A stretch of DNA of 64,000 nucleotides from Membranipora membranacea (GCA_914767715.1 OU612069.1:4526001-4590000); one strand, 5' to 3'. Positions 27,373-39,552 are shown, counted from the first letter of the stretch. The notes: generated from the letters alone by a model not told the origin. Program-made: numbers and translations.

Positions 27373-29451
27373 TTAAAATGTACAGTTTTTGTTTCCGAAC
27401 AAATGGCTTGGCATCCGTTTGCGTCGCACACTACCAACAACGCCATCAAGTTGTCTCTCTCTCAATTTAACTTTATCCACAGTCCCGTGTAAATACGCCG
27501 TGCAGGACGGTAAACGAAAAGATGGAGGATGGCATACTCCTTCATCCTCTGAAGACATAAGGTCTGTATGTAGCTGTAGGTTATTGATGTCGTCCATGCT
27601 CAAACCCAGGCCTTTTTTGATCCTCGTAATCCTATTCCGTAATTTCTAAAATACAGAGCAGAGAAGATTAACATATTTAATAAATTGCAAAAGTTCTAGG
27701 AGCGGATGGATGGGAAAGTTGGCATTGTATTATAAATTCTTTGTAAGAAGCTTGGCATCGTCAATATTGCTATAACGTGAGAGGGATCCCAGATTTAAAG
27801 TTCAGAGAAAGCTCTGTTTTTGTTCAAAGTTAAAAACTTTTAGCCTCATTCAGAAATCTACTTGACTAAGCAGTTGCCAACAAGTTTCTACAGCAGCCGT
27901 CCCAAGAAATAATCCCTAATCACAATTAGCTGTCAGCCGATCAATACAGTCTAAAAATTCCTATCTAGTGATATGACAAATTGGCTACATCAGTTCGCTT
28001 TTGATTGATAAGAATAAAATATTTGCACATAATAAATTCACCTACATTTTTCTTTTTTGTTGACTTAGATCGGCTACCCTTTCTTTTGTCTGTATCTTTA
28101 ATTTTGTGCCTTTCTACATCGTACTTCCGTCTAGTCATAAGCATGATATCCCTGTTCCGTATCCTTTCTATCGGAATTGGCAACTGACGAATTCTGCTGG
28201 CATACTCGAGAGCCACTTCCTGGTTCGCAGTATGTTCGTATCTAGAGAAAGATAGTGAACAGTGAGCACAAGCGATAATATGACAGCAGAAGTGCTTGCA
28301 TTCCAATTTTTTCCGAAAATATAATTAGCTTAGATGAGATTATCAATCCGCTATGATTAATAGTATATAGAAATATATATACATTTTGTCCAATAAATTA
28401 TAGTCCAGTTGAATAGCGCCAAATTAGCAGGGAAAAAGTATTTTTATTAATGGTTGCAAGTTGCATCTTAATTGAACAAAAATTCTTTGTTAAATCATAC
28501 ATGGAATAAACCTTTAAATAACCAAAGAAACTGCTCCAGGTTATAAGCTTAGAAATGAGCAGCTCAATTAAGAAATTAAGACTGAAGTTATGACTTATCA
28601 GATTGAGGCCTTGCTGACGCTGGCACGCGAGCCTTGCGTAGGTTGGTATGATGTCAAAAACCATAAAAAAGCTTAAAACTCATGCTATTTCTTCGAGATT
28701 TGATAAAACAAGTTTTAATCACAGAGACTAATCCAAGCCATAAATTTGAAGGATATTGAAGCAGAATTCGAGGTGGAAAAGGTTGGCTTCACTCTAATAG
28801 TTTCATTAACGAAAAATGCCGAATATTAGTCGACAACTCTGGTGTGACCTCACGCCCAGGCTTTCCAATCTCATGAGTGAATATTGAAGGGGTCAACTCC
28901 AATGCCTCATAGCATTACTGGTGCTCCAAGATGGTCAATTTTGGGCTCATTTTGATGCATGATTAGCTTGAGAAACAGCCTTTATAATCCCAATCTGAAA
29001 TTCAAAACATTAATCACAAGACTGCTGATATTTTAAAATATGAGGACTTAGGGTAATCCTGGTCAGTGCAGCAATTTATCAGAAGAATTTTTTATACTTA
29101 CAGGAGTGAAAGATCATATTTTTGCCGCAGATATGCGTAGCAGTTGTAGATTTGTGTTCGATAGAATTTTAGATCCGACTGAGGCAAATAGCGTAAATGT
29201 CCCGCTCTCGGCGTTGCTGGGTCAGCGATAATGGATGACCTTCCTAGTACAGGGTCTGATAAAGAATAATTGTTAGTACATTCCATGAGGGACTCTCTGG
29301 ATAAAAGTATCGCAGAAGGTGGTGTATAAAATATCGAAGCTGTATGATCAATCCTTGTACGTGGGGTAGAGGTGCTGGCAGCGCCATGCCTATAATGACT
29401 TCCCTCGTCATCCGAGCTAAAATCAAAAGCTGTTGTATCTTGCAGTGACAT
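27373..29451 (-). CDS. Second gene of the CACTA element: 272-codon protein of unknown function, 3 exons
   Basis: Exons are 29102..29451, 28046..28241 and 27645..27373 (stop). Introns are GT-AG (donors GTAAGT and GTAGGT), and phases 2 and 0 match at both joints. A second donor 4 bp further on (GTGAAT) would break the frame into exon 3. The start is the ATG of MSLQDTTAFDFSSDDEG. Residues 1-20 are acidic. About 95-145 look helical, including DLKFYRTQIYNCYAYLRQKY. Residues 163-182 are strongly basic. Exon 3 has a second acidic patch, MSSEDEG, and then VDKVKLRERQLDGVVGSVRR. I do not recognise a family. By position it is the equivalent of the accessory DNA-binding protein of two-gene CACTA elements (TNPA in plant En/Spm); that role is inferred only. 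Confidence 0.72.
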
Positions 29452-29734
29452 ATTTACTCATGTGGTTAAATGTTTATGAGTAGACCATTTATCCCAACCA
29501 ATTTATATAGCTCCAATCCTGTAAACCTTATCTTGCCAGCTTAAATTGAATTCAATTGTTTATTTGTATGACAGTAATTATGATCCACCAAGCGGCGGGG
29601 AAACAATAGGAAAATTTTATAATGAAGAAACATGGTGCATCTGGGTTTTCTGACATCTGAGCAAAATAATTCGTCCAAACTTTGACACCCAAAAGTTTTT
29701 CACCATCACAGTTGTGGATAGTAGTTAAGTAGGA
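29452..29734. promoter_or_regulatory. Shared divergent promoter region of the CACTA element
   Basis: 283 bp separate the start codons of the minus-strand 272-codon gene and the plus-strand transposase. No other coding sequence lies here, so both transcripts must start in or near this gap. It is AT-rich, but I see no unambiguous TATA box placed for either gene. Confidence 0.5.
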
Positions 29735-32700
29735 ATGGATGCTACTAAGAAAAGAAAAATTATCAGCTCCTCTTTGCGCGAAGGGTACAGTAATGCCAGT
29801 ACAATAAGGTTTCTCAAGGAAGTTCTTGAAGAGGATATTCCAAACAGATGGAAAGACTTACTAACTTCTGCAGGTATGCAAAGGATTGTGCATTTATTTC
29901 AATTTCTTGTGGTTTTGTGTATGATTGTCTGTCACCTCTTTACAGCCTGCTATATGAACATATCTCAGCAAAACGTTATAAACCTTATCTAGAAACCGGC
30001 ATTCCCCCTTTGACGTGTGCAAGACTTAGTTATATCAAAATGAAAAAGTAACTTGTAATGCAAAATTATGTATAAATTATTTGTTCTTTACCTAGGTGTT
30101 CAGGATCAGTTCTTAAGTATATGGCTATGTCAGAAATGTCGTTGCTGTCATAAAAAGAATGAGGGAGCATGTGGGAATATGTTGAGAGTTGGGAGGAGAA
30201 GACAAGCCTGCGGAGCCGACCTGAAGTACTCAGTGCTATATCCTTACCGACCAATCTCAACCTGGATCGTGGATATCATAACTCGTTATGGGGCGCAGAA
30301 CCTAATTAGACTGTGAGTTGCTTAAAATGTACAGCATTTTTTTTAGCCGCAACTGCATCCATTCTTCACAATTTATTTCAATGGTCTCCTGAGTTGACAG
30401 TTAATTTCTAGCTTTATATATTTGCAATTATTCAACAGCCATTCCTGTTAAAGTATTTGATGCATACTATCTTGGCATGACCCTGATTGTACAGTGCTTG
30501 TAAAGATCCAAGCTCTTCCTATCCTTGACATCGGGCATAAATTGAGTAAAATATTTGTGGAAATATTTTTAGCTGCAACTGCATCTTAGCGCAGAGGTAC
30601 CCTCATAAATAATCTTAGCCAAATTCTTTGGCCTTAGCCCATTATTCACAATTCAATAGGTTCCTGAGTTGACAGTAAATTTCCAGCTTTATATAATTGC
30701 TATTAATCAACAGCCATTCTAGTTTAATGAGAGTAATTTGATAAAGTAATTGATGCATACTATCTTGGCATGACCCTGATTGCACAGTTCTTGTAAAGGT
30801 CCAAGCTCTTCCTATCCTGGACATCGGGCATAAATTGAGTAAAATATTTGTGGAAATATTTTTAGCTGCAACTGCATCTTAGCGCAGAGGTACCCTCATA
30901 AATATTCTTAGCCAAATTCTTTGGCCTTAGTCCATTCTTCACAATTCAATAGGTTCCTGAGTTGACAGTAAATTTCCAGCTTTATATAATTGCTATTAAT
31001 AAACAGCCTTTCCAGTTTAATGAGAGTAATTTGTTAAAGGACTTAATACATATTATCTTGGCAGGAACCTGATTGCACAGTTCTTGTAAAGGTCCAAGCT
31101 CTTCCTATCCTTGACATCGGGCATTTAATCAAGTAAAGAAATTTACGGAAATGTATTTAGCTGCAACTGCGGCTTAGCCCAGAAATTCCATTCTCGCCTA
31201 GCGTCATCATTATCCAATTCTTTTCTTCCAACATTCAGCAAAGCATTTAAATAACAATTCTTCTAGATTTGATTACAAGCTTGATTTTGTATTTCCCTCA
31301 GATGCAATAGTTGGAAAGAACGTGATAGGAGTGATGCTTATCGGGATTGGTTTGATGGTAGCCAATTTTCCGAGCACCGTGACTGGATCAGGGACGAGGC
31401 ATTCGACCTATCATTGTGTCTGATGATCAATATCGACTGGTGGCAGAAATTCAAAAGAACTGTACACAGCCTTGGTGGTATCTACTCCTCTATTCTAAAC
31501 CTTCCAAGGGATATTCGCCAAAAACTAGATAATATCTTTACTCTAGGTATGTGTTCGTCAATATTGATATTAGTCTGTCTTGCAAAATTAACGCAGCATT
31601 GTCTTATCTCACAGTCTAAGAAGGAAGTTTAGTAATGCTGTGATAGCGGTTGGGAGAGCAATTGGTCTCATGCTTGAATCTATTTAATCATGGACCTATT
31701 TATGTGGTATAGGATTATGACAAGCCCGGTAGAAAACGTACATAATTTTGGCTACCTCAGGTACAGATTTTTGCTTATCTTTGAACAGGAAGTTGGCCGG
31801 CGCCAGCCCCTCATTTATAAGACTATGTTATGCTGAAGTATAAATATTTGAAGGGGAGGCAGGGAGGCGCTGCTTCCTCTAGAATGATAGATAAAGTGGC
31901 CTTAAACACTATTATTGAATAATCCAAGTCAGGATCGACCTTTTTTTATAACTTATAACTGACTGATCAGATCCGACAGGATGAGCTTAAAGCACCCCAT
32001 CTGGTGTCCCCCACCCGTCAAGGGTTTCATTCTAAACTAACATCTCCCTGCCTCAGAGTATATATGCCCTTTTTACCACAGATTATTTTGATGTTTACAG
32101 CAATTATCCCGGGGAAGGAAGAGCCACAATACGGGGCTCAGATGAATAGCATCCTGCAGCCTTTAGTTGAAGAGCTTCAAATATTAGATGAGGGCATAGA
32201 AGTATGCGGGTTGAAGGTACGAATGAGGGCTGTGATCTGGGCCTGTGACCTCCCTGCTATTAGAAAGACGCTTGGACTTCTATCTCATTGCGCAAACAAG
32301 GGTGAATATGCATGATACAAATAATTATCAGTGATCGAGAATAAGATACATGGGTAAAAAAAAACTGACTCCGACCTCTTTGTTTCTTGGCATTATTTTT
32401 GCCTAGGTGAACATAGCAGAAGAACAAAAATTATTGATTATAACATGATTAAACTAATCTGGAATGTTTGTTTGATGTGAATGTTCCATGCAGAATTGTT
32501 AGTATTGTTGTGATTGTGTGTCACTGATTTTGGGTGAAATTAGAGCTGTTTAAAAACATTAATTTTGGGTCATTTAAGAGCTCAAACTGTGCAGGAATAT
32601 CAAGTAGATATATTTTGGTGTAGTATTGCCATAGTATAAAAAGGCAGGGTAAATCCATCGATTCGCATCCCTAGACCTTTGCATGATAGCAGTAGATGCA

Positions 32701-35700
32701 GTTGCTTGTACTATCAAAGCTCCGTTGATTTCTCTCTGCAATGGTTTGGTCTCTTATTTCATGTAAATAATAATTTTGTTAGAAAATAAAATAATGACAG
32801 TAGTCATATTTGCAGGGTGTTCCTTCTGCACAGCAGACATGATCACAGATGATTTACAGTCAAAGCTAAAAAGTGGTGCTTTGAGAACCGATGTGCATAC
32901 TAGGGAAGTGGCAGAGAGGGTGCAGCTCATAGAAGATAGCAATCTACCTCGGATCACGGCCAAGAACCTCGAGAGGGAGACTGGAGTCAGGTACTCCATA
33001 CTGAACACGCTGCATTATCACAAGCCTATATCAAATCATGTAGTCGAGCCTATGCACAACCTTCTACTAGGTAATTTTATTATCAACATCACTTCCTCAT
33101 TTTTGATACACCAACTAAAAACTTTATCTAAAGAGTAAGGATTGTCCCTTGTAGTTGTCTGCCTATTAGGGTCCCCATATAGACTAGAGACCAGTGTAAG
33201 ATGCTTCGCTTGACCAATTAGTGCAGAGGAAATCATTTGAGATGATAAGTAAATTTAACACTCATCTCATTTCAATCTTCCATTTGGCTCAGCTGTAGCC
33301 CCCATTGCCAGTAAAAATGGTGCCTGTGTCTGCATGGCAAAGTAAATCGAAACTGACTAAGACTTTTTTGTCCTTATTACAGGTATAACAGATCGCGTTT
33401 TTAAAATGCTACATAATCAAGAAGTTCTCGACTGCAAGAAATTTGCCGACCGTCTAATAAACAAGGTGGAGACCGGTACCATGTGTCGAGTTAGGCTGGG
33501 CTTCACCTACATGACGGCCGACGATTGGTTGCAGCTAACTCAGGTCGCAGTTTATTCAATTCAGACACTCCTACCAGAGGACTTACATCGTATGATATGC
33601 CAGCTGTGCGAAGCCATCCAAATCTATACCTCAAGGTAAAATAGTTGGAAATGTTCTTTTTTATTTTGATTCATAATCCTGTTGCCAATTAGTTTGAAGG
33701 AAAGTGATGGTTGGTAGTGCTAGATTGTCAAGCCTCTGTTGATAGTCATCAGAGAATGGCAGCATAATACGAGTGGCAGAGCTTTGGATCCTCTCAGTCT
33801 TGTTTTGCTGGTGTTTGATAGCAGATTGTACAGTGCGGGCAGGCGTAGGCAACTACAGACTTAATATAAGCTACTTAGAAGGTTTTCATGCCAACGCTAT
33901 CAATGCTCATGATTTGAGATATCTCATTAAGTATAATCGTTGGGAGCATTGAGATATATTATAGTCAACATGATTACTGAATGTCAGTGTGTTGACTATG
34001 ACAACGCCTAAAACTTGTTGTGCTCAGGGGGAGAAAGAAAGAGATTATCATCTCCACATGTTACACCAAGGTGCATAACAGCATTTTATTCCATGGTGAT
34101 GTAAGCTAGCATTTTTCCAGTTTAATTCAATAAATCATCGTTTGGGATATCAAGCATAAGGCATGGAGTTCCATCTCGATCATTGCCAATTTGTACGACC
34201 ATTATCTTTTCAATGCTTCATCATCCATCCAAGTGATGCGGTACAGGGGATGTCAGCAGATATTATTTTTGTTTGAATGGAGTGGTGTTGAATTCATGGA
34301 TGTTAAATTTTATCTTTAACAGATCAATCACTGAAACAGACATTAGCAGAGCAGCTGGGCTACTTCAGCTTTCTCTAGGAAGATACGTTAGAACATACAA
34401 TGACTGTCCACCAAACTTTCATATGGCCTGCCACCTACCAGCTACAATACGTCGTTTCGGACCAGCCCATGTGTAAGTTTAGATAAATAACCATCAGATG
34501 AAAGCATAGTAACTGAGTAAATTTTTGTATGAAAGAGGATTTGTCAATGGCCATTGATTTTTAGATTGATAAGAATGTGGAATGTCTTTCACGATACATA
34601 CCAACATTTTAATTATACTGGGATTTGAAAAATTACCGGTACCAGATAATCCAACAAGTAACAATCAATTTGGATAGTACAATTATCCTAGAGTGTTTAG
34701 ATAGTCTATGGATTAATATTATACCTTGCAATCTGAGCAATTTTTCTGGAGCCAAAATTTGGAAATTCAGTGTGCAAATTACTAGACACTACTTTCTTAA
34801 TAAAAGACAAAACTTTAATTACTATTCAATAATATTCTGTTAATCCTACCTGGCTCAAATGTAGTGATATATATCAAAGGCATATTTGCAGCACCTATGA
34901 AAGGAACGAAGGGTCTTCAAATTCACAAGCAAGCATGCACTATTGTTTTATGGCAACAGCTTACTTTATATGCAGGGGGGGGGGGGGGGGAAATACTGCT
35001 GAATCTACTGCATAATCAAACAATATATGGTTATTAGCTCAGAAAAAAAACTTGATTACTACATAATCAGTAGACCACCCCAGGTTTTTATTAGCTATGA
35101 TAACCAGTAGGCAAGCATTAGCACCATAATTTCAGTGCAAAAGACCTTTATTGGTTGTATTAATTTATATTATAATATATTTCAGATACTGGGCATTTTC
35201 TTTTGAGCGGAAAAACGGTCAAGAAGGGAGACAGGTGTTTAATAACAAGGGAGATATAGCAGGACAGGTATGGTTACATCGATTCCAACACAAATCGTCC
35301 AAAAATGAGTTTGTTTACGTCTCTATTTATTTATCTATCTATGAGTTAAATTTCAGGGAAATATCTCTCACACTATCATTCCAAAAGCTTATCACCATAA
35401 GGTCATTGGTATAGTCATGTTTTAAAACGGCATAAATCTCTTGAGAAGTTGTAAACAACAATTAAATGTTAGAGTTAGCACCTCAAATAGTCCTGCAAGT
35501 TAAGCACTCAGGCTTAGATACCTGGGTGATTACTGAACTAATCCTTATTTGTATCACCAAATTTTCAGTAGGCATGATAGTGGCTATCATTGTTTCGGTA
35601 TCAGGATTAACTTATACATGTTAGCATGAGGACAGAAAATGAGAGGACTGAAAAAGTGGCTGTATGAATATCAAATTTAAAGTGACTGACCGAACATGAC

Positions 35701-36559
35701 GGCTAGAAGATGTCGTGGCCCGGAAATTCTGAAAACAATTCATTCATAGTTTCCATAATTTTATTAATTGCAGCTCATGAGGAAAATAGACAATCGAGCT
35801 CAGTGCAGTACAAGCAGCACACAGCCTACAGCGGTAGATGGAATCATTGGTAAACCAAAGGACTTGGCAATGCGCCACATACGACCGGAAGAGCTCACAG
35901 AATGTGTGAGTTATCTTTTCACAAGTATCTTTTCTCTTCACACTTTTTTTTGTGTATTATGTAATCTTCTAACAGTGTTTAATTCTAATCCAAAGTATCT
36001 ATTGGCATATCCCAATCATTAAATAGTATAGAAATTGGCATAGATTTTAGTCTTGCAAATTTTGTTGTTGTTCCACAGTGCATATGTAACCATGATTATA
36101 ACATCTAAATATATACTAGTAAAAAAATTATGAGGATAATAGCTGAGAACACTATGCGCCTAATTGTTAACAATATCTAGCTGTCTTTAAGGTTAATGCC
36201 AAAACTGTATCTGCGCTGTTTGATGGAAATTCCTTTGCCTCTATCAATCAATTAATCCGAGGATTGACGTTAGATTTTGTTACAAGAACTATGCTGTGAA
36301 ACGACTTCAAAATTTTCACTAGTGTTTCGCTATATTCTTGCAGATGGGGGATCAGAGAGTGATATTCACCGAGGTAATACGTGGTGCAGTTGTCCAGAGA
36401 GAAACGATCAAGAAGGGTGCTGCTGTGTTGTGTGCTGGTGTTTATGGGATCGTTGATAGGATGTTATTGGTGAATGGTCAGGTTGTTGTGTTAGAGATGA
36501 AAGAACTGTGTGAGAGAATCCTTGAAGGGCCAATTTTCCGAATGTGGTCCGGTGTTTAG
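29735..36559 (+). CDS. TNP2-type (CACTA/EnSpm) transposase, 10 exons, 629 codons
   Basis: Exons: 29735..29873, 30096..30312, 31302..31546, 32101..32301, 32816..33070, 33383..33635, 34323..34472, 35186..35267, 35774..35905, 36344..36559. All introns are GT-AG, all nine phase joints fit, and no stop occurs before the end. An N-terminal cysteine cluster (CQKCRCC...C, residues 58-85) probably binds zinc. The transposase core reads NIDWWQKF (D164), LPRDIRQKLDNIFTLA, IIPGKEEP, INSFL-like MNSILQPLVEEL, CDLPAIRKTLGLLSH, a CSFC pair (269-272), VEPMHNLLLG (345-353) and FSFERKNG (E494). These are the landmarks of the tnp2 family, which excises and reinserts the element. The aspartate expected in the D-x-x-H motif is glutamate (E345). 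It shares a divergent promoter region with the minus-strand gene. Confidence 0.92.
30345..31170. repeat. Tandem repeat of about 294 bp in transposase intron 2
   Basis: The marker agctgcaactgcatcttagc or close variants starts at 30345, 30571, 30864 and 31159, giving steps of 226, 293 and 295 bp. Each unit also holds gttgacagtaaatttccagc and tggcatgaccctgattg. About three full copies plus a shorter first one. No coding potential; intronic. Confidence 0.85.
33665..33900 (-). pseudogene. LINE reverse-transcriptase C-terminal fragment in transposase intron 6
   Basis: Read on the minus strand, this gives TERIQSSATRIM and YQQRLDNLALPTITFLQ. This matches the thumb/connection pattern (IQxRATRxI...RLxxLxLPTL) found after the polymerase domain in many non-LTR retrotransposons. 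It is short, has no start, and lies within an intron of the CACTA transposase, so it inserted into the element or its ancestor. Confidence 0.55.
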
Positions 36560-36789
36560 GCAGCTAGCATGTGTGTCAAGATATGTAAAATGTGAAGCTG
36601 TCCAAGTTTTCAGATACTCCAAGGAGTCAGAGATTTTACATGTGTTGCTGCCTAATAGAAAGAAAAGTTGTTAAATAAGATGGCTGGCATTGGATTTGTA
36701 AGACCTCAGAAAGTTTTTTGCTGCTTACAGTTTTATTTGCAAAAGGTAGCTATAAATCTTACATACCTGGCAGTTCACTGTATTTACAC

Positions 36790-37345
36790 ATTTGTACAAA
36801 TTTTAGATAATAGTTTCTCAAACGCTTATTTATCAGGCTGATTTAAATCCTCATTCTAATCCATCATGCCTAACAATAATTTCAGATTTCATGTAATAAA
36901 CTACACGTTTGAATCTCAACATGTGCTTTTGTGTTCCTAATGATTCCATAAATATCACTGGTCTTATAATTCGAGTCATAGACTTGTTATGTTCTGAAAT
37001 GACAGAATAATAATATGGCAAAATGTTCACTTGATTGGGAAAATTCAAATATAAAAAGAACGTCCATATTTTACACTCGGTCTTAATAATTGCAATTCTG
37101 AGGCAAAACAGATCTTGTCATCTCGACTTTACTGCTGTGCAATCTTAGCTTGTGTTGTTTTCCTTATGAATACATAAATATCACCAGTTATACAATTCCA
37201 GTTGCCATTGTTTGATGTTGGGATTGTTATCCTGTATCAATACTGCTTTGTAAATCCTGACAATGAATGGCATGGACTACATTGTAATTTGGGAAGATAA
37301 CTCTTACAAATAAGTCCTTGTACGTCGCGAACAAAATCTGTAGTG
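36790..37345 (-). repeat. CACTA right terminal inverted repeat
   Basis: Its reverse complement starts CACTACAGATTTTGTTCGCG and follows the left end for about 550 bp. It differs from the left repeat mainly by lacking one block of about 120 bp. It begins about 230 bp after the transposase stop codon, so the transposase transcript must end in or near it. Confidence 0.85.
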
Positions 37346-39270
37346 GATAATGAAAGTAGAGTGGGAGATGGCCCAGGGAGTGATGCTGGAGAAGGTAGTG
37401 ATGGTGCAGGTAGAGAACCAGGTCACATTGGCAGAGATATGATTGATCAACAACTATCATCTGAAGAGGAGGAACCAGGTATGTTCACCGTGCTAATTAT
37501 GTCCAATGTGATATAGATATATACACATATATATGAAATATATATAATCCATTACGGTTGTGGCGTTTATTTTATAAAATGCCTTCTATTGCTAGACTTA
37601 CATGCGTCAGATAGAGTTGTTTATTGAAACATGCGAGCCATTGAGACATGAATGTTTATATGAACACTGGTGCAAGGGTTACAGGTTATAGCCTCACTTC
37701 ATGCATAGGCCTATAATATGAACTATTTTTGCTTGAATAGAACCCGCTGGTAGGGGACGTGGTGGTAGGGGACGTTGTGGTAGAGGACGTGGTTGAGGTG
37801 TTCGTGGTGCTGCTGGTAGAGGTGCTGGTGTTAGAGGTGCTTATGGTCGTGTACGGGGTGGGAGAGGACGTGGTCCTGGTGTGAGACGGAATAGACCTGA
37901 TGGAGGTATGATGTCGACAATTTCGTTTTTGGCTTTTTATCTTTTTCACCTACGTATGCAACTGCTCATCACACTGAGCAGAAAAAACTTTGTACCTCTG
38001 AGTATAGAACATGTATTCATAAGTTTATGTCTATTTATCTATCTCTATGCGGTTTCTTACCTTCACGTTTATATACATGTAGATAAGATACCACAGTGAC
38101 GCCATGCGGCGAGCACTTACCTCCACGTTTATATATATGAAGATAAGTTCTCTTTGCATGGTGACACATGATAATATGTAGTTATGTTATAAATCAAAAC
38201 AGATTATTGTTTTGTTTTTCTAGATGAATTCGTCTGGCAGATGGCTACTGACGCAGCTCGTCAGGTACCTGACGGTACTGCTCAGCATGGTGTAAATACA
38301 ACAAAACTTCCAGCAGGATGTAGTGTGATAGATGCATTCTCTGTAATTTTCGATCGTACCTTTTACACTACCGTCAAATCTGAGACCAACCGCTACGCTC
38401 GAAGTAACATGTCTGACCCACAGGCCGAATCATGGAAAACTGTAACACTGTCATGCATGTACCGATTCTTCGCCATAATCCTTCACATGTGTATCGTGAA
38501 AAAAACAACCATAGCAGACTATTTCTCCACAGATCCTGTACTGTATAGTAGCTTCGCTAGTTCAATTGGCATGGACCGCAACCGATTCCAGCAGATACTT
38601 AGGTACTTGCACCTGAATGACAATGCCAATCACGTACCCCGTGATCAGGATGGCCATGACCCACTTTTCAAAGTACGGCTGATATTTGACAGTCTGTTAG
38701 CTAAGTTTTGAGAGTTGTATACTCCTTGGTCAAATCTAACTGTCGATGAAGCGATGTGCCCATATGTGGTAGGGTAGGATTTCGGGTTTACATGAAAAAT
38801 AACCAAACAAGTATGGAATGCGAGTAGAGTGTGTATGCGAATCTAACAGTGGCTATGTATGTCAGATGGAAGTCTACACAGCCACAGGAGACAACACCGT
38901 AAATGGCCTGGTCACCCATATACTCAATCCCTTTGAAAATAAAAATACAGAGTTTACATGGACAGACGCTACTCATCTCCTATTCTATTCCGTGAGTTAC
39001 CGACTAAGAGCATTTATGCAGTTGGTACTTGTATGGTAATTCGTTGAAATTTGCCAGGTGACTTTGCACAAAATCTGCAGAAGGGTGAGAGGGTAGCTAG
39101 GCAGTGTGGTGATATTCGGGCTACTAAGTGGAAGGACAAGAGAGACGTAATAACTTTGTCCACCGTAGATGCTGGCGTAATGATCGACACAACAAATCCC
39201 AGGTCTAGATTTCATGATCACCAGGTAATGAAGCCGCAGACTGTTCTAACTTACAACAGCAAGAAATTTG
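37346..39270 (+). pseudogene. piggyBac transposase pseudogene, 3' part
   Basis: The exon split by the CACTA element resumes at the duplicated GAT and continues in the same frame to a GTATGT donor after 37478. Exon 37741..37905 encodes an RG-rich stretch (RGRGGRGRCGRGRG) but has an in-frame TGA at 37794. Exon 38224 onward carries the piggyBac transposase core: TTIADYFSTDPV, RNRFQQILRYLHLND, LYTPWSNLTVDEAMCP, YVCQMEVYTATGDNTVNG, MDRRYSSPILFREL and WKDKRDVITLSTV, ending at KPQTVLTYN. There is a stop at 38709 and several later frameshifts and stops, and the C-terminal cysteine-rich tail is missing. It is dead as a gene. Confidence 0.85.
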
Positions 39271-39552
39271 AAATCCTTTGTAGACCATTGTTAATCGGAC
39301 AATATTTAGCTTTGTATCGGCAATATATTTTGGTAATGAACTTTCATGGGGGATGGGGTTGTGCACGAATGTCATTACTGTGGTACATATTGGATGGTTT
39401 CACATGTAAAATACCATATTAACAGCAGCCCAATATTTTGAATCTTGAATTCAATCAATCTAAAAGTCATGTCATATCCTCTACCTCCCATGTCAAACCT
39501 CATACCCAAACTCTCATACTTGATGGAAATAATTTTGAACGGCCTGAAAAAT

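Larger units (their letters stand above)
26520..37345 (+). mobile_element. Complete CACTA/EnSpm DNA transposon, 10,826 bp
   Basis: Both ends start CACTA and continue YAGATTTTGTTCGCG when read inward, and both are flanked by the trinucleotide GAT (26517-26519 and 37346-37348). A 3-bp duplication and CACTA ends are diagnostic of this superfamily. The outer 140 bp of the two inverted repeats differ at only a handful of positions. Inside are a TNP2-type transposase gene (plus strand) and a divergent second gene (minus strand), both with open, phase-consistent exons. The element sits in an exon of a piggyBac transposase, inside an intron of the LRR gene. Near-identical ends and open frames point to a fairly recent insertion. 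Confidence 0.93.

Noticed and set aside
37686-37949. Minus-strand Ser/Thr-rich open frame (TTSPTTTSPTS)
   Set aside because: It is the antisense shadow of the RG-rich piggyBac exon 37741-37905; low-complexity DNA keeps several frames open.
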